A program made the translations under genes and the position numbers. From NCBI GenBank assembly GCA_014529385.2, contig CM043952.1:157773057-157837056 (forward strand): 64,000 nt of DNA, written 5' to 3'. Positions within the stretch are counted from its first letter, which is position 1. Every line of letters starts with the position of its first letter. Positions 1 to 12,764 of this stretch are shown here, in pieces. The notes beneath the pieces are model-generated. The model was not told the origin of the DNA. It did not search any database and saw only the letters and a list, made by a program, of their open reading frames with translations. The stretch comes from Adiantum capillus-veneris. Its lineage: Eukaryota; Streptophyta; Polypodiopsida; Polypodiales; Pteridaceae.

Positions 1-480
1 CTCTCATCTTATTGTGCACTGTGCGTGAGTGTTGGACTCTACGACACTCCATCAATTGTAAGTTAATAGACTTTGAATCTTATGCTCATCTCATCCAACA
101 TGAGCAACATGACTTAGTTATGTTGAACTCTTCAGCTTGAGCATAAGCCTAATAACTACGACTCTTAGCACATATTTTATTATGACTTGAAGCTTTGGGA
201 CTAATTTTTTGCTCATTTTATGGCCTAGAAGCTCGGACTCTGACTATGCCAAAGAGTGTTTTTTGCACCCTGGCAACTTAACTTTTTACATTCTGCTGCT
301 CACTACAAACATTTCTTCACGTAAAAGTAATATCGAATCGTCAAGAAGAGGATTAGTGAAGGGCCAAGTTGGCATTGAAGGTTTCTTTTGCCATACTTGT
401 TTTATCTTCTTTGAATCTGCATTAGCATGTGTTGGGTGGTCCTTCTTTGACTCTAAAGACTCCATTATATGTTTAATTCT
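1..480. other. no gene seen
   Basis: AT-rich sequence with short open frames only. No domain, LTR boundary or polypurine tract could be identified. It may be the 3' flank or LTR of the decayed minus-strand element that follows. Confidence 0.4.
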
Positions 481-1393
481 TTAATTAGGCCTATTGATAG
501 GAGTCTTTGATGTTTTTGTAGGCCTCTGTTCACTATCGGTATTTGGATATTGACTAGGAGCATTGGAAGATTTAGGAATCCAAATCTCTTGATGAACTTT
601 GTATATCCTTTGTTGACTTTGCTTCGCTCTAGGTCTTGTTGAGTTCCTGGTGTAGTTGCAGTTGTCTTGTGGTTGACTGGTAGCCAAATCTTTGTATAAA
701 TTGTGTAGAATCCTTGTGTAAGAGGAAAACTCTTTGAGATCCATCTTTGTTCTATATCCTCTTTAGTGTTCTAGTTGATTGTAGCAGTATTCGATATTTT
801 CCTGTTGTATACTTTCTTCTTAGGTATCCTAGGATATTGGCGAGTTTGATAGCTTGTGGGCCTTCTTTCTTGGGAGAGACTTGATGTTACTTCATATGCC
901 GTTACTTGCAGTTTTGGTATCCATATTTGCGTGCTACCTCTATAGTACTCCTGCTCCTTTAAGCTCCATTGTGGTACTATTCATCCCATGTGTTTGTTTT
1001 TTTGTGTTGATTTCTTGTCTTTAATCCAAATTTCTATGAACAAACACTTGCTTTAATTTCTTTTGATTTCTTGAGTACTTGGGATGATATATCTTTGCTT
1101 TTTTGGGTGTCTCCTTAGAGGTTTCAAATGGGTCAGCAACAATTGACTTGAAGTTTTGAAAGCCTGATTTGCTAGAAGTATCTGATCCATGAGGGTTCTT
1201 TGATGTAGAGGCATGTGCTGTCACACCTTTTGTGCTAATTGGTGGAAGGTCCATTTTGGCTTTACCTTTGTTTACAAGATTTATCGTTGATTCTTGTGAC
1301 TTTTGCAATTCAGAATCTAGCATTAATGGTATCTGTAGTTGTTGCTTGCTAACACTTGGGAAAGAGAGTCAGCATTGTATCTTCTGTGTAGGC

Positions 1394-1650
1394 CTAACCA
1401 CGATGTCCAAGGATGACATCTACAAGCATTTCTTTTGAAGGATTTATTTGAAACTTTACCTGCTCTTCATGCTTCTGGATGCTAAGTGTAGCAACCATGT
1501 CTTCTTGACCTGTATGCATACCTAGCATTGTTTTGCTATCATGTTTGTATGGAGTGATATGGAGGATCCTTTGGATGTTTTCTGCAATCATATTACAGTC
1601 TATTTCTTTATCCAATAGAGCATTGCATCTGACACTTGCTCCTTTTGTAC
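1394..1650 (-). pseudogene. second retropepsin-like domain, catalytic motif lost
   Basis: Reads NALLDKEIDCNMI where active copies have ALLDTGA-x-x-x-x-I, followed by a flap-like MLGMHTGQEDMVATL and an ending VDVILGHRG. The DTG loop has become DKE. It lies about 500 bases downstream (in minus-strand sense) of the first protease-like fold. This is either a tandem duplication or a specialised second domain. Confidence 0.45.
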
Positions 1651-2140
1651 TACTGGAACTATAGCTATTTCGATTGGAGGTTCTATTGAAGATCTATGTC
1701 CTGCTTTTGTTGCGGTTTCATCTTGATCTAGCTTTGTCTTTATGGAAGGTGGCTTGAGACTCTGTTTTCCAATCTCACTTTCATCAAATGATTTAGCCTG
1801 AAATGTCTAGATCTTTGGACTTCCTATTGCTTTCTGGTTGTCTGCAATTTTGAACTTCTTTACTTCTTGTCTTGATGGCATTCTCTGCTAAATAGCTTTC
1901 GTGGTTGCCCTGTGCTTTGTTTGATCTGCACTTGCAATTGCTTGATTTGCTTTAAGCTCTTCTCAAGTTACGTCTGATGGAGATGAAACATCTTCAATAA
2001 GTTCTACTTTGAAATGAAACCTCTAAGGAGACACCCAAAAAAGAAAATTTAACTGTCCTTAGAGCCATTTTAAATGTGCTTAGGGACTTTGTGCTGTCGT
2101 CCAGGAGTGACCACTTTTGGTCTTCATTCTTTTTTTTCTT

Positions 2141-2470
2141 TCACGCCTGTATCTTCATTGAAATTTGTATCTCTAGGACCTTTTGGGCCAATGGAATTCC
2201 AACTATGATGTTATCTATAAGATCTTTTGCTGTGATAACATGGAATTGGGTGATGATCATCTGTGGACCTACTTGAATGGCAGTGGAGATGATTCCCCAA
2301 CATTCTACTCGTTTGTTTCCAGATATGTCAATGAATTCAGGAGCATCTTCTAGTTGTGGTTGGCCATATATTTTCCAAGTGCAAAAAGACATGAGGTTCT
2401 AGTCTAGCTGAAAATCTAGCTTTGCTTTGCTTGAGAGCTTTTCTTCATTCTCACCAATAATGTTGCACTT
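2141..2470 (-). pseudogene. first retropepsin-like domain, catalytic motif lost
   Basis: After a stop-broken segment whose KLDFQLD sits where the D-T/S-G loop would be, the frame reads NLMSFCTW, then a flap-like stretch (ISGNKRVECWG) and the closing IIVGIPLAQKVLEIQI, which matches the family's ILG-x-x-W/L ending. The catalytic D-T/S-G triad is replaced and a stop falls two residues later, so this copy is inactive. The assignment rests on fold-order pattern matching by eye. Confidence 0.45.
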
Positions 2471-4659
2471 GATCTTCTCGAGATTTCTTTCTTAAATGAC
2501 TAACTTTGTTGTGGTTGTGTCCCTAAATTGAGCTTTATCTACATTTTCTTTGTTTTGATCACCTGCTTCAATTGATGTTGACTCCATTGGCTGTAATACT
2601 ACCCTTTTTGTTTGCAATTGATGAGCATTATCTGCCTACATCTGAGTAACCTTTGATCTTAGAAGATCTATTGTACTTTTTGTCAAAATTTGTCTCTTCG
2701 GAGGAGATTTTGATGGGGCGACCTTTGTGTAGCTTTTTGGACTTTAGCTTCCATTAATTTTGATTTTTTTGTCACTTGTTCTGGCAGCTCGAGGATTTTC
2801 ATCATTTTCAGATAGTCTTTAACTTCAGGTTTAGCATCCATAGGGGCTTGTACAAGGTCATGATCTTCCTGATATTTGTTACCATGTGCATCTCGATATG
2901 CATATGTGAGCTTGGTCACATGTAACTGCTTAAACACTATGGGATTTTTCGGCTTTTGGCTTTTACTTGGGGAGATTAGCTGAAACTTTTTTCTTTGATG
3001 ATCTTCATAGAGGCATTTATCTGTAGACTCTGATGGAATCTAGGTCAATGGAAAACTTCCAATAACCATATGATCTTCCAATGGCTTTTGCTTTGAAGGG
3101 TTCTGTTGGCTGGAAGTTCTTGGGCTTCTAACTGGTGTAGCATTTCTTGGTACTAGAGTTGAGCTTGATGGATTTGTAGCTTCCCTCTTTCTAGGGTGAT
3201 TACTATAGCTTGATCCATTATGAGAGTTAAAATTTTTTTGGCTCTGGTTTAGTCTCACCTTTTGGGACTATGAAGGCACACTTTGGGTAGCATTGTTGAT
3301 GTTTGGCATTTGTAAATCTTCTGCATAGTTTCCTATGTATCTCCATGAAACATGATAAATTATTCCCCAAGTCAAGGTGTAGATAGCATTATCTTTTCAC
3401 TGATATTGTCTATCCCATGGGTCTCCTATGATATGAGATTTTATGGTTTCGGGACCCAAGGCATCATAGATTCTAGACTCTCATCTATATTTATAACTAT
3501 TTTGGTCAAAGTATATGCTTGTTTCGTTACAACACCGAAGCTTGATTTTCGATGGAGGAGAGTTTGGCTTTGAAATTTTTTTTGGGTTCACTCGGGTAAT
3601 ATTCTTCATCTCTAGAGAGGATGGGTTATAATAGTTTCTATCCTCTGAAGAGAACCATCCTTTTTTATCAATCACTGGACATACTTCTATGAGCTCGTAT
3701 GCGGGCCATTCAAACACTGGTTCATCCTTTTTGTATAGTTGCCCTTTTTGGTCGGCATAGTGTGTATATGAATTATGTGTACCATACAATGCTAACAGCA
3801 TTCTCTTTGATGTGTCCCTTAGACTCGTGAATGATTGCACACTTGTAGCATTGGATACAGAATCATTTGAAAACCTAACAGTCTTTTCAACATTCGGTGA
3901 TATCTGGACACCTTGACCAAATTCATGAAGGAATTTTTTGTTCAAAGTATCAATTTTAAGCTTTTTAGGTGCATGTGCATCTTTATGCTAAATTTGAACT
4001 TGCAGTGCTTTTAGTGGTGCTTCTAACGATAACGCAGAATCATTTGATTGCATTAAAAGCGACGAGCTGGATGCACTTACATCAAGATTTGCATTTCCAA
4101 TTTTCTATGTACCTCGCTTGGCAATCGATGTGTCCTTGTTGTCCGAATTTCTTGGACAATCCTCAAAAAAATATCCACAATCTGAGCAATATGCCATGAC
4201 TGGTGGTATTTCATTTGGTTCTATCGTGTCAAGCTCTAGCTGAGAAGTTTCAACTTCTTTACTTGCCAAGTTTTCGGCATCTTCTTTTAAAACACTGAGC
4301 ATCAAGCTGTAGACTACTCCATCTTGACCTTTGTACTATCTTTGACTCAGTTATCCAATTAGATTGGCTTCACTTGGCTGATCTGTTGGATCTTCCAATA
4401 CTTGCTCTTGACAGCAGGTTCGACCAATGTAATCCATGTACAACGATGTTGATTGCATATGCACTAAATGGATGCTTTGCTGGCTTGTGCAGGTTTCTAG
4501 ATAACCACTTGGCTCCATCTTTTGCACTTCTATCTGTACTTCATCTTTGAGCTTGCAATACCTGACTCCACTGAATTCTGTGATCATCTGGGATTTCTCT
4601 AAATCTAGCTTTACTCTGATCAATAGGATTGTTGCTCCTGTGTTGCTTTTGCTAGTCAT

Positions 4660-5189
4660 AAGATACCTATGGCCTTTCGAATTTGTATATATAACTTTAT
4701 CTCCAACATAGCCATATAGCTATAAAATTCGCTATGTTGTTGTACATGTGTTTCTACTGCTACTAGTTAGCTTTGGTTATCATGCATTTGAACTCTCGGC
4801 TCGACTTGACTCCATGTTGTCTTGGTCTCTAAGAACTATCTCTTAGCAGATTGTGGTATTGATTAGCAGAATTACTCCTACTTGATTTTGATAAGATTGC
4901 TTTTGACAAAGTACTTTTGGCAGCTTATTTCTCTTAGACTCACAAGAGTTGATTAACTCTAGCTTGAAAGTATCTGAATTGATTGCAGCCTTTGAAATGA
5001 TGGAAATCTAGGCCTTAACTAACCTAAAGTGCAGTCCAATGTGATTTGTGTCCCGATTGGCAAGTTCCATCCATGAAACTGTCCTAATGGCTTGATTTTA
5101 CAAAAAATCTGTTTTGAATTGCACTTTTATATGCTCGATCCTATTTTGACAGGTTTTTGATCGTTCGCTCAAATTGCTCAATTTTTTGC
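4660..5189. other. no gene seen
   Basis: AT-rich spacer between the decayed polyprotein and the 280-bp repeat array. No coding or RNA feature recognised. Confidence 0.4.
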
Positions 5190-6880
5190 TAACTATTTGA
5201 TTGGTCTATGTATATCACTTCAATCTGAGCTAAGTGAGTCAACAAATGAGAATTCCAAATTCTATTCTTGCAAAGAGTTGAAGGACTAATTTGCAACTTG
5301 GAAATTGAGTTATCATGTATTAATTTTGATCTGATAGAACCCAAACTTGACCAGTGACCTTGTATTATGTTGCTGTAACACTGTACAAGCTCAAAAGTAA
5401 ATAATTTGGTTATTTAATTTTCTGTGTTTTTCTCATTCTTAAGAATTGTTTTGCTATATAGACACCTTATTGAAGTCTCTGGACAACTTTCACTGAGTTC
5501 CGACAAGATTTGTCCAAGTTATCAACTGCTTAGTGTCCCTCAGTTTTCAAGAATCTGGCTTAAGTCTCAATTTTTCGATCCAAATTTCACCAAATTTGAT
5601 ATGAGTAGTCACTTGATATGCTTGACCTTGTGATATAATCAATTGTTCAAAAATTCTCAATTCTGGAGCAGATATAAATAGTTGTGATTATTTACTTCTG
5701 AGATTTTTTGCAACTTTTTGCCAAAATGTTGATACAAACAGGTTAAGCAACTCAACTTAAGCCCCCCAGACAAGTTTCACCAAGTTTGGATAAATTCTGC
5801 TCAATTTGTCAACAGTTTTGTGTCTGCAGACTCACATTACAAATCTGGTCCACAATTTTCACTTTATAGATCCAAATCTTACCAAATTTGATATGAGTGC
5901 TCAATACAACATGATAGAACTTGTGATATGCTTGGTTGGCAAGAAGATGTAAAAATTGGACAAAAGTGAATAATCGCGATTATTTACTTCTGGCAAATTT
6001 TAGCATAATTTTGATCATCTAAGCATATATACATACTAAACACTTTAAACTAAGCCTCTAAGTCAAGTTTCACAAAATTTGAACAAGATTCATCAAGTCA
6101 AACTCAACTTCTTGACAATCAATACAGATTTCAGTGTTTATCAAGTTTTTGGTTTGTGTTGTGATTCAAACTCTATGTTCCTTCACAAAAGATGTTTATA
6201 ATCCGGCATAGAGTCTTTGGTATCAGCCTTGATCCATTTTGAGCCAAAAACAAAAAATGTAATTATTTACTTTTGACCTAAAATGAACAATTTTTGCAAT
6301 TTTTTCACTGGTCACTCCTTTTGTGACATGTTTTAAGCCTCTGAGTCAAGTTTGACAGCATTTGAACAAGATTCATTAAGTCAAACTCAATTTCTCGAAA
6401 TCAGTATAGATTTGAGTGTTTATCAAGTTTTTGGTATGTTTTGTGATCCAAACTATATGAGCCTTCACAAAATATGTTTATAATCATGCATAGAGTCTTC
6501 GGTATCAACCTTGATCCATTTTAAGCCAAAAGCAAAAAATGTGATTATTTACTTTTAAATTAAAATGAACATTTTTTGCAATACTCAGTCTTTTTGTGAC
6601 ATATTTTAAGCCTTTGAGTCAAGTTCCACAAAATTTGAACAAGATTCATCAAGTCAAAACTCAATTTCTCGACAATCAGTACAGATTTCAGTGTTCATCA
6701 AGTTTTTGGTCTGTTTTGTGATCCAAACTCTATGAGCCTTCATAGAAGATGTTTATAATCATGCATAGAGTCTTTGGCATCAACCTTGATCCATTCTGAG
6801 CCAAAAGCAAAAATTGCAATTATTTACTTTTGACCTAAAATGAACAATTTTTGTAATTTTTCATTGGTCACTCCTTTTGT
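5190..6880. repeat. diverged tandem repeat, period about 280 bp
   Basis: Each unit carries an anchor GTCAAGTTT-x-ACA-x-x-ATTTGA, then TTATCAAGTTTTTGG, and ends TTATTTACTTTTGACC. Anchors start at 6062, 6345 and 6618 (spacings 283 and 273). Older, more diverged units begin near 5480 and 5769. The last three units are the most alike, so the array looks to have grown at its right end. It has no coding frame. Arrays like this occur in non-coding parts of large plant LTR elements, but none is demonstrably attached here. Confidence 0.75.
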
Positions 6881-7109
6881 GACATTGTACGCTTTGCCGT
6901 ACGTGTTGAAGGCTGGTAACTTGCATGTGCACTGTGTGCAAGCCTCGGAAGGTTGCAAACACACAGCTAGAGAGTCCTACCAAGCTCAAAGAACAATGGT
7001 GTGTCACTCACCTCTCAGTGCTCCCGTTGTGAAGGATCGTGTGTTGTGAAGAAGAAGAAGCTACCGCGCTCTATCGCCTCATCGTCGTCGATGTCGCCGT
7101 AGTCCTCAA

Positions 7110-7112
<3 letters not shown>

Positions 7113-7166
<54 letters not shown>
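7113..7166. repeat. (CT)n microsatellite
   Basis: Uninterrupted CT dinucleotide run, directly followed by AGCATA and the start of the solo LTR. Confidence 0.95.
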
Positions 7167-7167
<1 letters not shown>

Positions 7168-7847
7168 GCATAATGTGAGGTCCCCACCCCGTCGTATCAA
7201 ACAACGGATCTGATGGTAAACCTGGTGGCCACTAGATCTATAGCGGAAGCAAAAAAAATGGTTCAGGGTTCAACTAGCGGACGATCTCTCGTCACAAAGT
7301 GAGTCGAGTTCGAGCCTACTAGCAACGAGATCTAGCTCCACCTCGCAGGGGAAGCGTACTTAATTATCTAGCGATCCTAAGACCCACCTTCCAAGAGGAG
7401 AGAAACCCCGAGTGCCTTTTTCCCCATGTTTCAGAGGCACGTACTCTCGAGGATTCGCCGCTCTAGGGGCAATGAGTAATACCAATATCGAGTAAGCACT
7501 ATGGGGACAGAGTGTTCCCGACCAATCGGGACCACCCATCTCGTAGGCATTGGCAACCCGAGCCAAGCCCCCACTTTCCACCCCCACACTCACACTTCCT
7601 CGTGTGTCCTAATTACTACCACAAAGGTTGTTCAACATAGATATTCCTTGTTTAATTCCGAATCACATGGTTCGTTAAAACAGCCCTTCAACAAGTATTA
7701 CAAACAACACCAAGACAGAATTCTAGTAAAAATTCTACTCAAACTTATTCATAAAAGTTCCAATGTTCTGGAGGTACAACATCCCCCCTCAAGCGAGAGT
7801 TCACTCCTCGTGTTGTCGCCTAGCTGCCCATACAACTAGGTATGTCC

Positions 7848-7960
7848 ACCGCATAGAAAGCACGTCATGGACACTCCCACCGCATAGAAAGCAAGATGTG
7901 GGTTCCCACCGCATAGAAAGCAAGTCGTGGGTATCCACCGCATAAAAAGCAAGTCGTGGA
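7848..7960. repeat. LTR minisatellite, about four 27-bp units
   Basis: Four copies of a unit CCACCGCATAGAAAGCA followed by a GTCGTGG-like end. The same place in the other two L LTRs has two and three copies of a related unit with CTTAACCAGCA in its middle (34066-34125 and 46960-47042), so copy number varies between LTRs. Confidence 0.8.
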
Positions 7961-8253
7961 TTCAAGAGCCCTAACGAGGAACTTTGCCCCCTGTGATCAG
8001 TAGGGGGGGTCAGGACTGATTCAACATTGGAAATAAAATGAACATGTCGAGCTAAATTTTCCCTAGCAAACATTCTTTCCTCTTGCAAACAGCATACCCA
8101 CCAATCATTTCTTTCCTACTTTATACTTAAATGTACTATGCATTCAATGCCGAGGTTTCTGTCGAATTTCTCCAACATGTTCGGGGATATGTTCATTCCT
8201 AACTAATCGTATGCAATGTTAATTAAACAACTTGAATAGAAATTGGGACCTAC

Positions 8254-8394
8254 CTCTTCCATTTCTTTGTCAATAACCCGTGAGATGGCCGGTATTTGCT
8301 CGTCCATGGGAGCCTTTCCTTTTCCGTTGACATTGCTTGTTCCCGCCTCGCGGTCGTGGGCTCCATCGAAGCGAGTTCTCATAACCGGGGCCAT
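8254..8394 (-). CDS. conserved 47-codon exon-like ORF inside L LTR (copy A)
   Basis: Starts with ATG in a favourable AAAATGGC context. It encodes a small polar peptide beginning MAPVMRTRFDG and containing DREAGT and NGKGKAPM, and ends GAG|GTAGGT, a good plant splice-donor match. All three L LTRs in this window keep the same start, exactly 141 bases to the donor, and no indel. Against the other two copies many changes here are at third positions, which points to past coding constraint. A conserved TATA-like box lies about 900 bases upstream in element sense. Function unknown; possibly the first coding exon of the element's gag. Without splicing the frame stops soon afterwards. Confidence 0.5.
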
Positions 8395-9297
8395 TTTTCT
8401 CACTACTTAAATGATAGACTTGAAAAAAAAAAGAGCTAAGGTCCGAGAGTAACATGACAAACCAATCGGCAGATTAGATTAATTTAAAGACTCCTCCTTA
8501 TGCACGAGGTTAGATTTTTCCCTATTTTGCCCTAGCAAATTTTAAGGGTAATTCTGTATCCACCCTATGGGAAACGACTCTAAGGTTAATTACTTGGCTT
8601 AGATGATTAAGAAATTCAGAGTTTTTCTAATTGATTCACGAAAGATATGAAGTAAGCAAGCTCATTCATTTTCCTAGAGCAATATGAAGGTGCAGAGTGA
8701 CCGCAGGTATGTGTGATGGAAAAACCTTCTTCTTATTGGACTAATGACGGATTAATTTTCAGCCTTAATCACATCTAATGTGGGAGAAGATTAAGTATAA
8801 TTTAATTACAACTCTATTGAGTAGTGAAAGATTGAATTCTGACAAATCTACACTATTACTAGCTGACAATTTATTGACTATACCGCCTAAAGAGAGAATC
8901 TTTCCTAAGCATGCATTAATCCTTGATTAAGGATGATGAATGGCTGAATAAATTAACTAAATGAATGATAATTATGTAATGAAGTATAGCTATGAAAACT
9001 TAGAGAGCAGCTATAGAGAATTATAGCTAAAAGTAGGTATAGTAGACAAGAATTATGAGTGGGTAATGATGAGATTAAGAAGAGCAGTAATTAAACCATA
9101 ATTACCGTGATTAGGGGCTGAGAATCCTCTTAAATTTCTGATGCAATGAATCCTCGAGATGGGAATTTCGGCAGCACCTCCCTCCTTGCTTCTCCTTCAA
9201 AAGCTGTGTGTGTTCCGGCAGCACCTTCCCAGTGTGTAGGTGTGTGAGTATGCAATGTGTGTGTGTGAGCATATATGTCTGTGTGTGTGTGTAGGCC

Positions 9298-9305
9298 TTT
9301 AAATA
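9298..9305 (-). promoter_or_regulatory. TATA-like box of L LTR copy A
   Basis: Minus strand reads TATTTAAA. The equivalent place in the other two LTRs reads TATATAAG (38750-38757 and 48388-48395), so a core promoter is conserved at this spot. It divides a U3 of about 0.7-0.8 kb from the transcribed part. Confidence 0.5.
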
Positions 9306-9959
9306 GGCTCCTACAGGCTGAAAATCGATTTGTGTTGCTAATTGCATCTGGATGAGCACTCAGTCCTTGCATGGCAAGTCCAGTTGCCTATCCACCAAGT
9401 GTCCAGTTGGCTCAGTAAACTGACTCTCACACTGAGTTGCAGGCTTGGCAGCTTCCCCAAGACTCCCACAAAGCAAGAGGGCGCCCCCTAGCTACTAAAG
9501 CAGGTTTGGAGTGGGCTGGGACCTGTTCCCACACAACCTCGGACCCCCGATGCCTCCCGGACAATTTTGTGAAAAATTGGTTTTAGGCTAAAACGGGCCA
9601 TACGAGTCGGATTTTGATGCCGTAAATTGCTATACTAAGCTCTAACTAAGACGTACGGGTCTGAGTACCTGCCATATTTAGCAGCCCCCCTCGGGGTCCG
9701 AAAATGCATTTTTTTCAAATTCGGGGTACGGGTGCAGATTTTCGAGACGGTCGAGACTGGACGGTTCAGGTGACCAAAAACTTACTATTTTTAGAATTTT
9801 TTCACAAAAATTATTTTAATTCACATTTTGAAGCTTTATAACATTCTAAACATCATGGCTTTGACAGAATCTGAAAAACTGCTAAAAATAGTAACTTATT
9901 CCATTGTATTCATTTCGTGGTATAAGGGTGCTCTTGTGGTCGGGTCAGAGACCTTACAC

Positions 9960-9962
<3 letters not shown>

Positions 9963-10002
<40 letters not shown>
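9963..10002. repeat. (CT)n microsatellite
   Basis: CT run just outside the solo LTR, again followed by AGCATA, as on the other side of the LTR. Confidence 0.9.
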
Positions 10003-10003
<1 letters not shown>

Positions 10004-12325
10004 GCATACACACACACATACACGAAGGAGAAGGAGACAGAGATGGAGCAAGAGAACTTCTTACCTTACACCTCAGAGAATGAGGATTTTTTCATCAAAT
10101 GGAGCTTTTATAAGAGTTTTCCCCATTCACACATGGGCACCCACAGTGGCCGATCGTTGCACAAATAATATTGTAAAAATAAGATAAGTGGTGCGCCTCT
10201 CATCGGCGATCACCTATACACCTATTGGACCGACAACTCTGGTCCATGACTCTACCAAATAGATAATACGGTGCTTATCGTGGGTGATAGGGTTTCTATG
10301 AGGATAAACATGCCCCCCTTCCTGATGTAGATTCAATCCTCATAAGCTTTTGAGATGAAGCTCGTTCATGAAGGTGGAAGAGCATTTGAGATGAATGTCC
10401 TTAGCCTTCTTTACTCACTACAAAATCAAACAAAATTGGCAGAGTAATTTCATTCTCATATATAATTAAAAAAGCATATACAGTTGTACGCAGACAAATT
10501 GATTGGTAACAAAATATTAAACAATTTGTCAGCAATAAACATTAAGCTGTAATATAATCAAATGCATAAACAGTTGTAAAGGTAAAAAACTAAACAAGTC
10601 TGGGGTGACTAATTTAATGGTCAAAAGGCACTAGAGGTCAACTATTAATACCATGGGCAAGCTTCTCAATTTTCTCTGGTCAATTAAGTTGTTTAATCAC
10701 GAGAGCCAAGTATTTCATGTTCGAGGGATGACTAGAGGCTATACTTAGAAGACCTTGTAGTTAAGCTACGATTAAAGGAATTGCTCATGAGATCATCGCC
10801 TGACTTATTTCATTTTCTTCAACCCCCCAAAGTCTTTTCACATTGATTCAATTTTGATTTGTGTGCTTATTTTGTATGCCTTGGGTTTTCTGCTTTTCAA
10901 GGAAAAGTGCCCACACTGGGAACCTCTAGGGCTTTAGTACCATAGATGATACATGTGAGTGAAGTACCAAATCAAACTAGAATTTCTCTTCCAGCTTAAG
11001 ATTTTACATTGTGGCACTTTTGATTTTTTTGTTTGTTCGTTTTAAGCATTTTAATTTGGTAATTTTGGGGGGTCATATAACATTGTTACCCACCCCAGGC
11101 TCATCACACTAGTAAACTCCCTTTACAATACTTAAGCTAAAGGTCAATAGGGATTAAGACCACTAGAAAGCCCTAGTACATTGCACACAATGCTACCTAA
11201 ACTGGATTAAGAACCTAAAGTAACCATTGATTATTAGGAAGGCATTCCCCATGGTATTAAGAGAAGATCTCTAACGCCTAACTTGGTCAAACTAGCCTAG
11301 TCAGACTGCTTGATTTTTAAACCTAGACAAGTGATTATGACAAAAAATTACATTGAATTTAATGTTTGATAGTAAAAAAATGCGTTGAATATTATGCTAC
11401 AAATCACAATTAAAGCTGAAAAACATGGATGCAAAAAAGATAAGTTGGCAATGCTAGTGGACAAGAAACACCTGTTTGTGTTGATCATCGCGCTTGATTT
11501 GAAGAGTGAACGAGAGAAAGATTCCATGAACGTCCAAATCCTAACAACAGAAACACGTTACTGTAAAACACTAGAAAACACAAAGAATACCTCTAGGAGG
11601 CACATTAGTGGGAAGAGGTACCAACCCTTATTGAACACAATTAAATAACATAAGGAACCCTAACCTAAATATTTTCACTCCCCCTAGAGAATCGAGGGAA
11701 TAGGATATTGTAGAGATTTGGGGGGGACCTTAAGACTAAACCCCTATCCTTGTTGTCAAGAAAAACAAAGTCATCATCCGTGAGACCATATGTGCCATCC
11801 GTGTAATCATGTAAATCGTCTTCATCATTAGAGGCACCAATGTTTACTAAGAAGGTCACTAGACATATATAGTCATCTTGGTCAAAAGGGTAGGCTTGTG
11901 CAATGGGAAGACGCTCTCTACTAAGTATTGATCAGTCGTGGTCAAGACACAAAAGGGAAACATGTGAGATTATGTTAAACCGATGAGAAATTAAGAGCCA
12001 CAACCATTAACTCATCTAGACACATTCACAATGATTCGACTCATTACCCATTAGGACCAAAATGGTGTTATTTATTTAAAGACAATAGATGTTAGTTACA
12101 ACTGCAAACAACATTGAGAAAATATTCCTACCACTTGGCCTATAAGGTTTGAAAATTTTATGAGTTATCTTGCCCTAGAGAGTTAGGAATAATCATGGTC
12201 AATCAATATAGGATGTCTAGGAGTAGTTATCTCGTCAAGAATATTCTTAGTTTAGGAGTCCCTCATGCATAGTTCATTAGAAAACCTGGACCCGAGTTAA
12301 AAAAATTTGTGAGAATTTAGCAATT
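10003..12325. other. no gene seen; possible old LTR edge near 10310
   Basis: Low-coding, AT-rich DNA. On the minus strand a purine-rich GAAGGGGGGCA at about 10311-10321 is followed by TGTTTATCCTC, which could be a PPT and LTR start of an eroded element, but no partner LTR or coding remnant was found. Short open frames at 11385-11648 (+) and 11665-11859 (-) match nothing recognisable. Confidence 0.35.
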
Positions 12326-12405
12326 GGAACTTTGCTCAACCTGAATAGAGGGAAATGGGACTCTAGGAACTTTGACCAACCTCAATAGGGGGAAGTAGGA
12401 CTCAA
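12326..12405. repeat. tandem duplication, 40-bp unit
   Basis: Two adjacent 40-base units beginning GGAACTTTG and ending GGACTC-x-A (12326 and 12366), with a partial third start GGAGCTTTG at 12406. About seven differences between the two. Confidence 0.75.
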
Positions 12406-12764
12406 GGAGCTTTGAAGATTTGAATCAAATGGTTAGATTGTCTATTCTAAATTAGTTACTTAGATTTAATACTTAGCAAGCATGAACCTTTTAGGTTTAC
12501 GATGCCATTAAACCAACCATCAAGACGTTCACTAGAAAGGCAACCTTTTTTTTATTGTTGCAACATTCCACATCCCTTGTATGTGACTAGAAAAGTATGC
12601 ATGAATGTGAAAATTAGCTTGAGAGACATTGAAACTTGCTTTAGGTTTTTTACCCTAAAGACAAGATTACTAGTTAGTTTAGACTAAGCCTCATATCATA
12701 TTTATGGTTTATGGATGGCGGTCATGCCTCCTAAACGTGGGGAAAAGGTGTTGTTTATGGATTC

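Larger units (their letters stand above)
481..4659 (-). pseudogene. decayed retroelement polyprotein with two retropepsin-like folds
   Basis: A run of minus-strand open segments (4659-4351, 4305-4105, 3945-3481, 2937-2683, 2392-2141, 1615-1394, 1323-1021, 744-481) is broken by stops and shifts but reads like one old polyprotein. Seen: a degraded zinc-knuckle-like CSDCGYFFEDCPR at about 4190-4230, then two aspartic-protease-like folds, then a polar, basic tail carrying IYHPK (1078-1092) and IWIPK (571-585). No reverse transcriptase or integrase was recognised. Inference: the gag/protease or 3' module of an LTR element. The tail motif resembles the one downstream of integrase at 16.4 kb. Too many lesions for a functional product. 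Confidence 0.5.
7174..9958 (-). mobile_element. solo LTR of family L (2.8 kb)
   Basis: On the plus strand it begins TGTGAGGTCCCC and ends GAGACCTTACA, so in element sense it runs TGTAAGGTC to GACCTCACA with short inverted ends. The same sequence forms both LTRs of the complete element at 33391-49183, which fixes its identity, limits and orientation. Flanks are CATAA (7169-7173) and CATAC (9959-9963), a five-base target duplication with one mismatch. No internal region or second LTR adjoins it, so it is a solo LTR formed by LTR-LTR recombination. It holds a TATA-like box, a short conserved ORF and a minisatellite. Confidence 0.85.

Noticed and set aside
5190-6880. Possible CRISPR-like or satellite array
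   Set aside because: The units are about 280 bp and diverge along their whole length, with no short identical repeat and no variable spacers. A plain tandem repeat fits.
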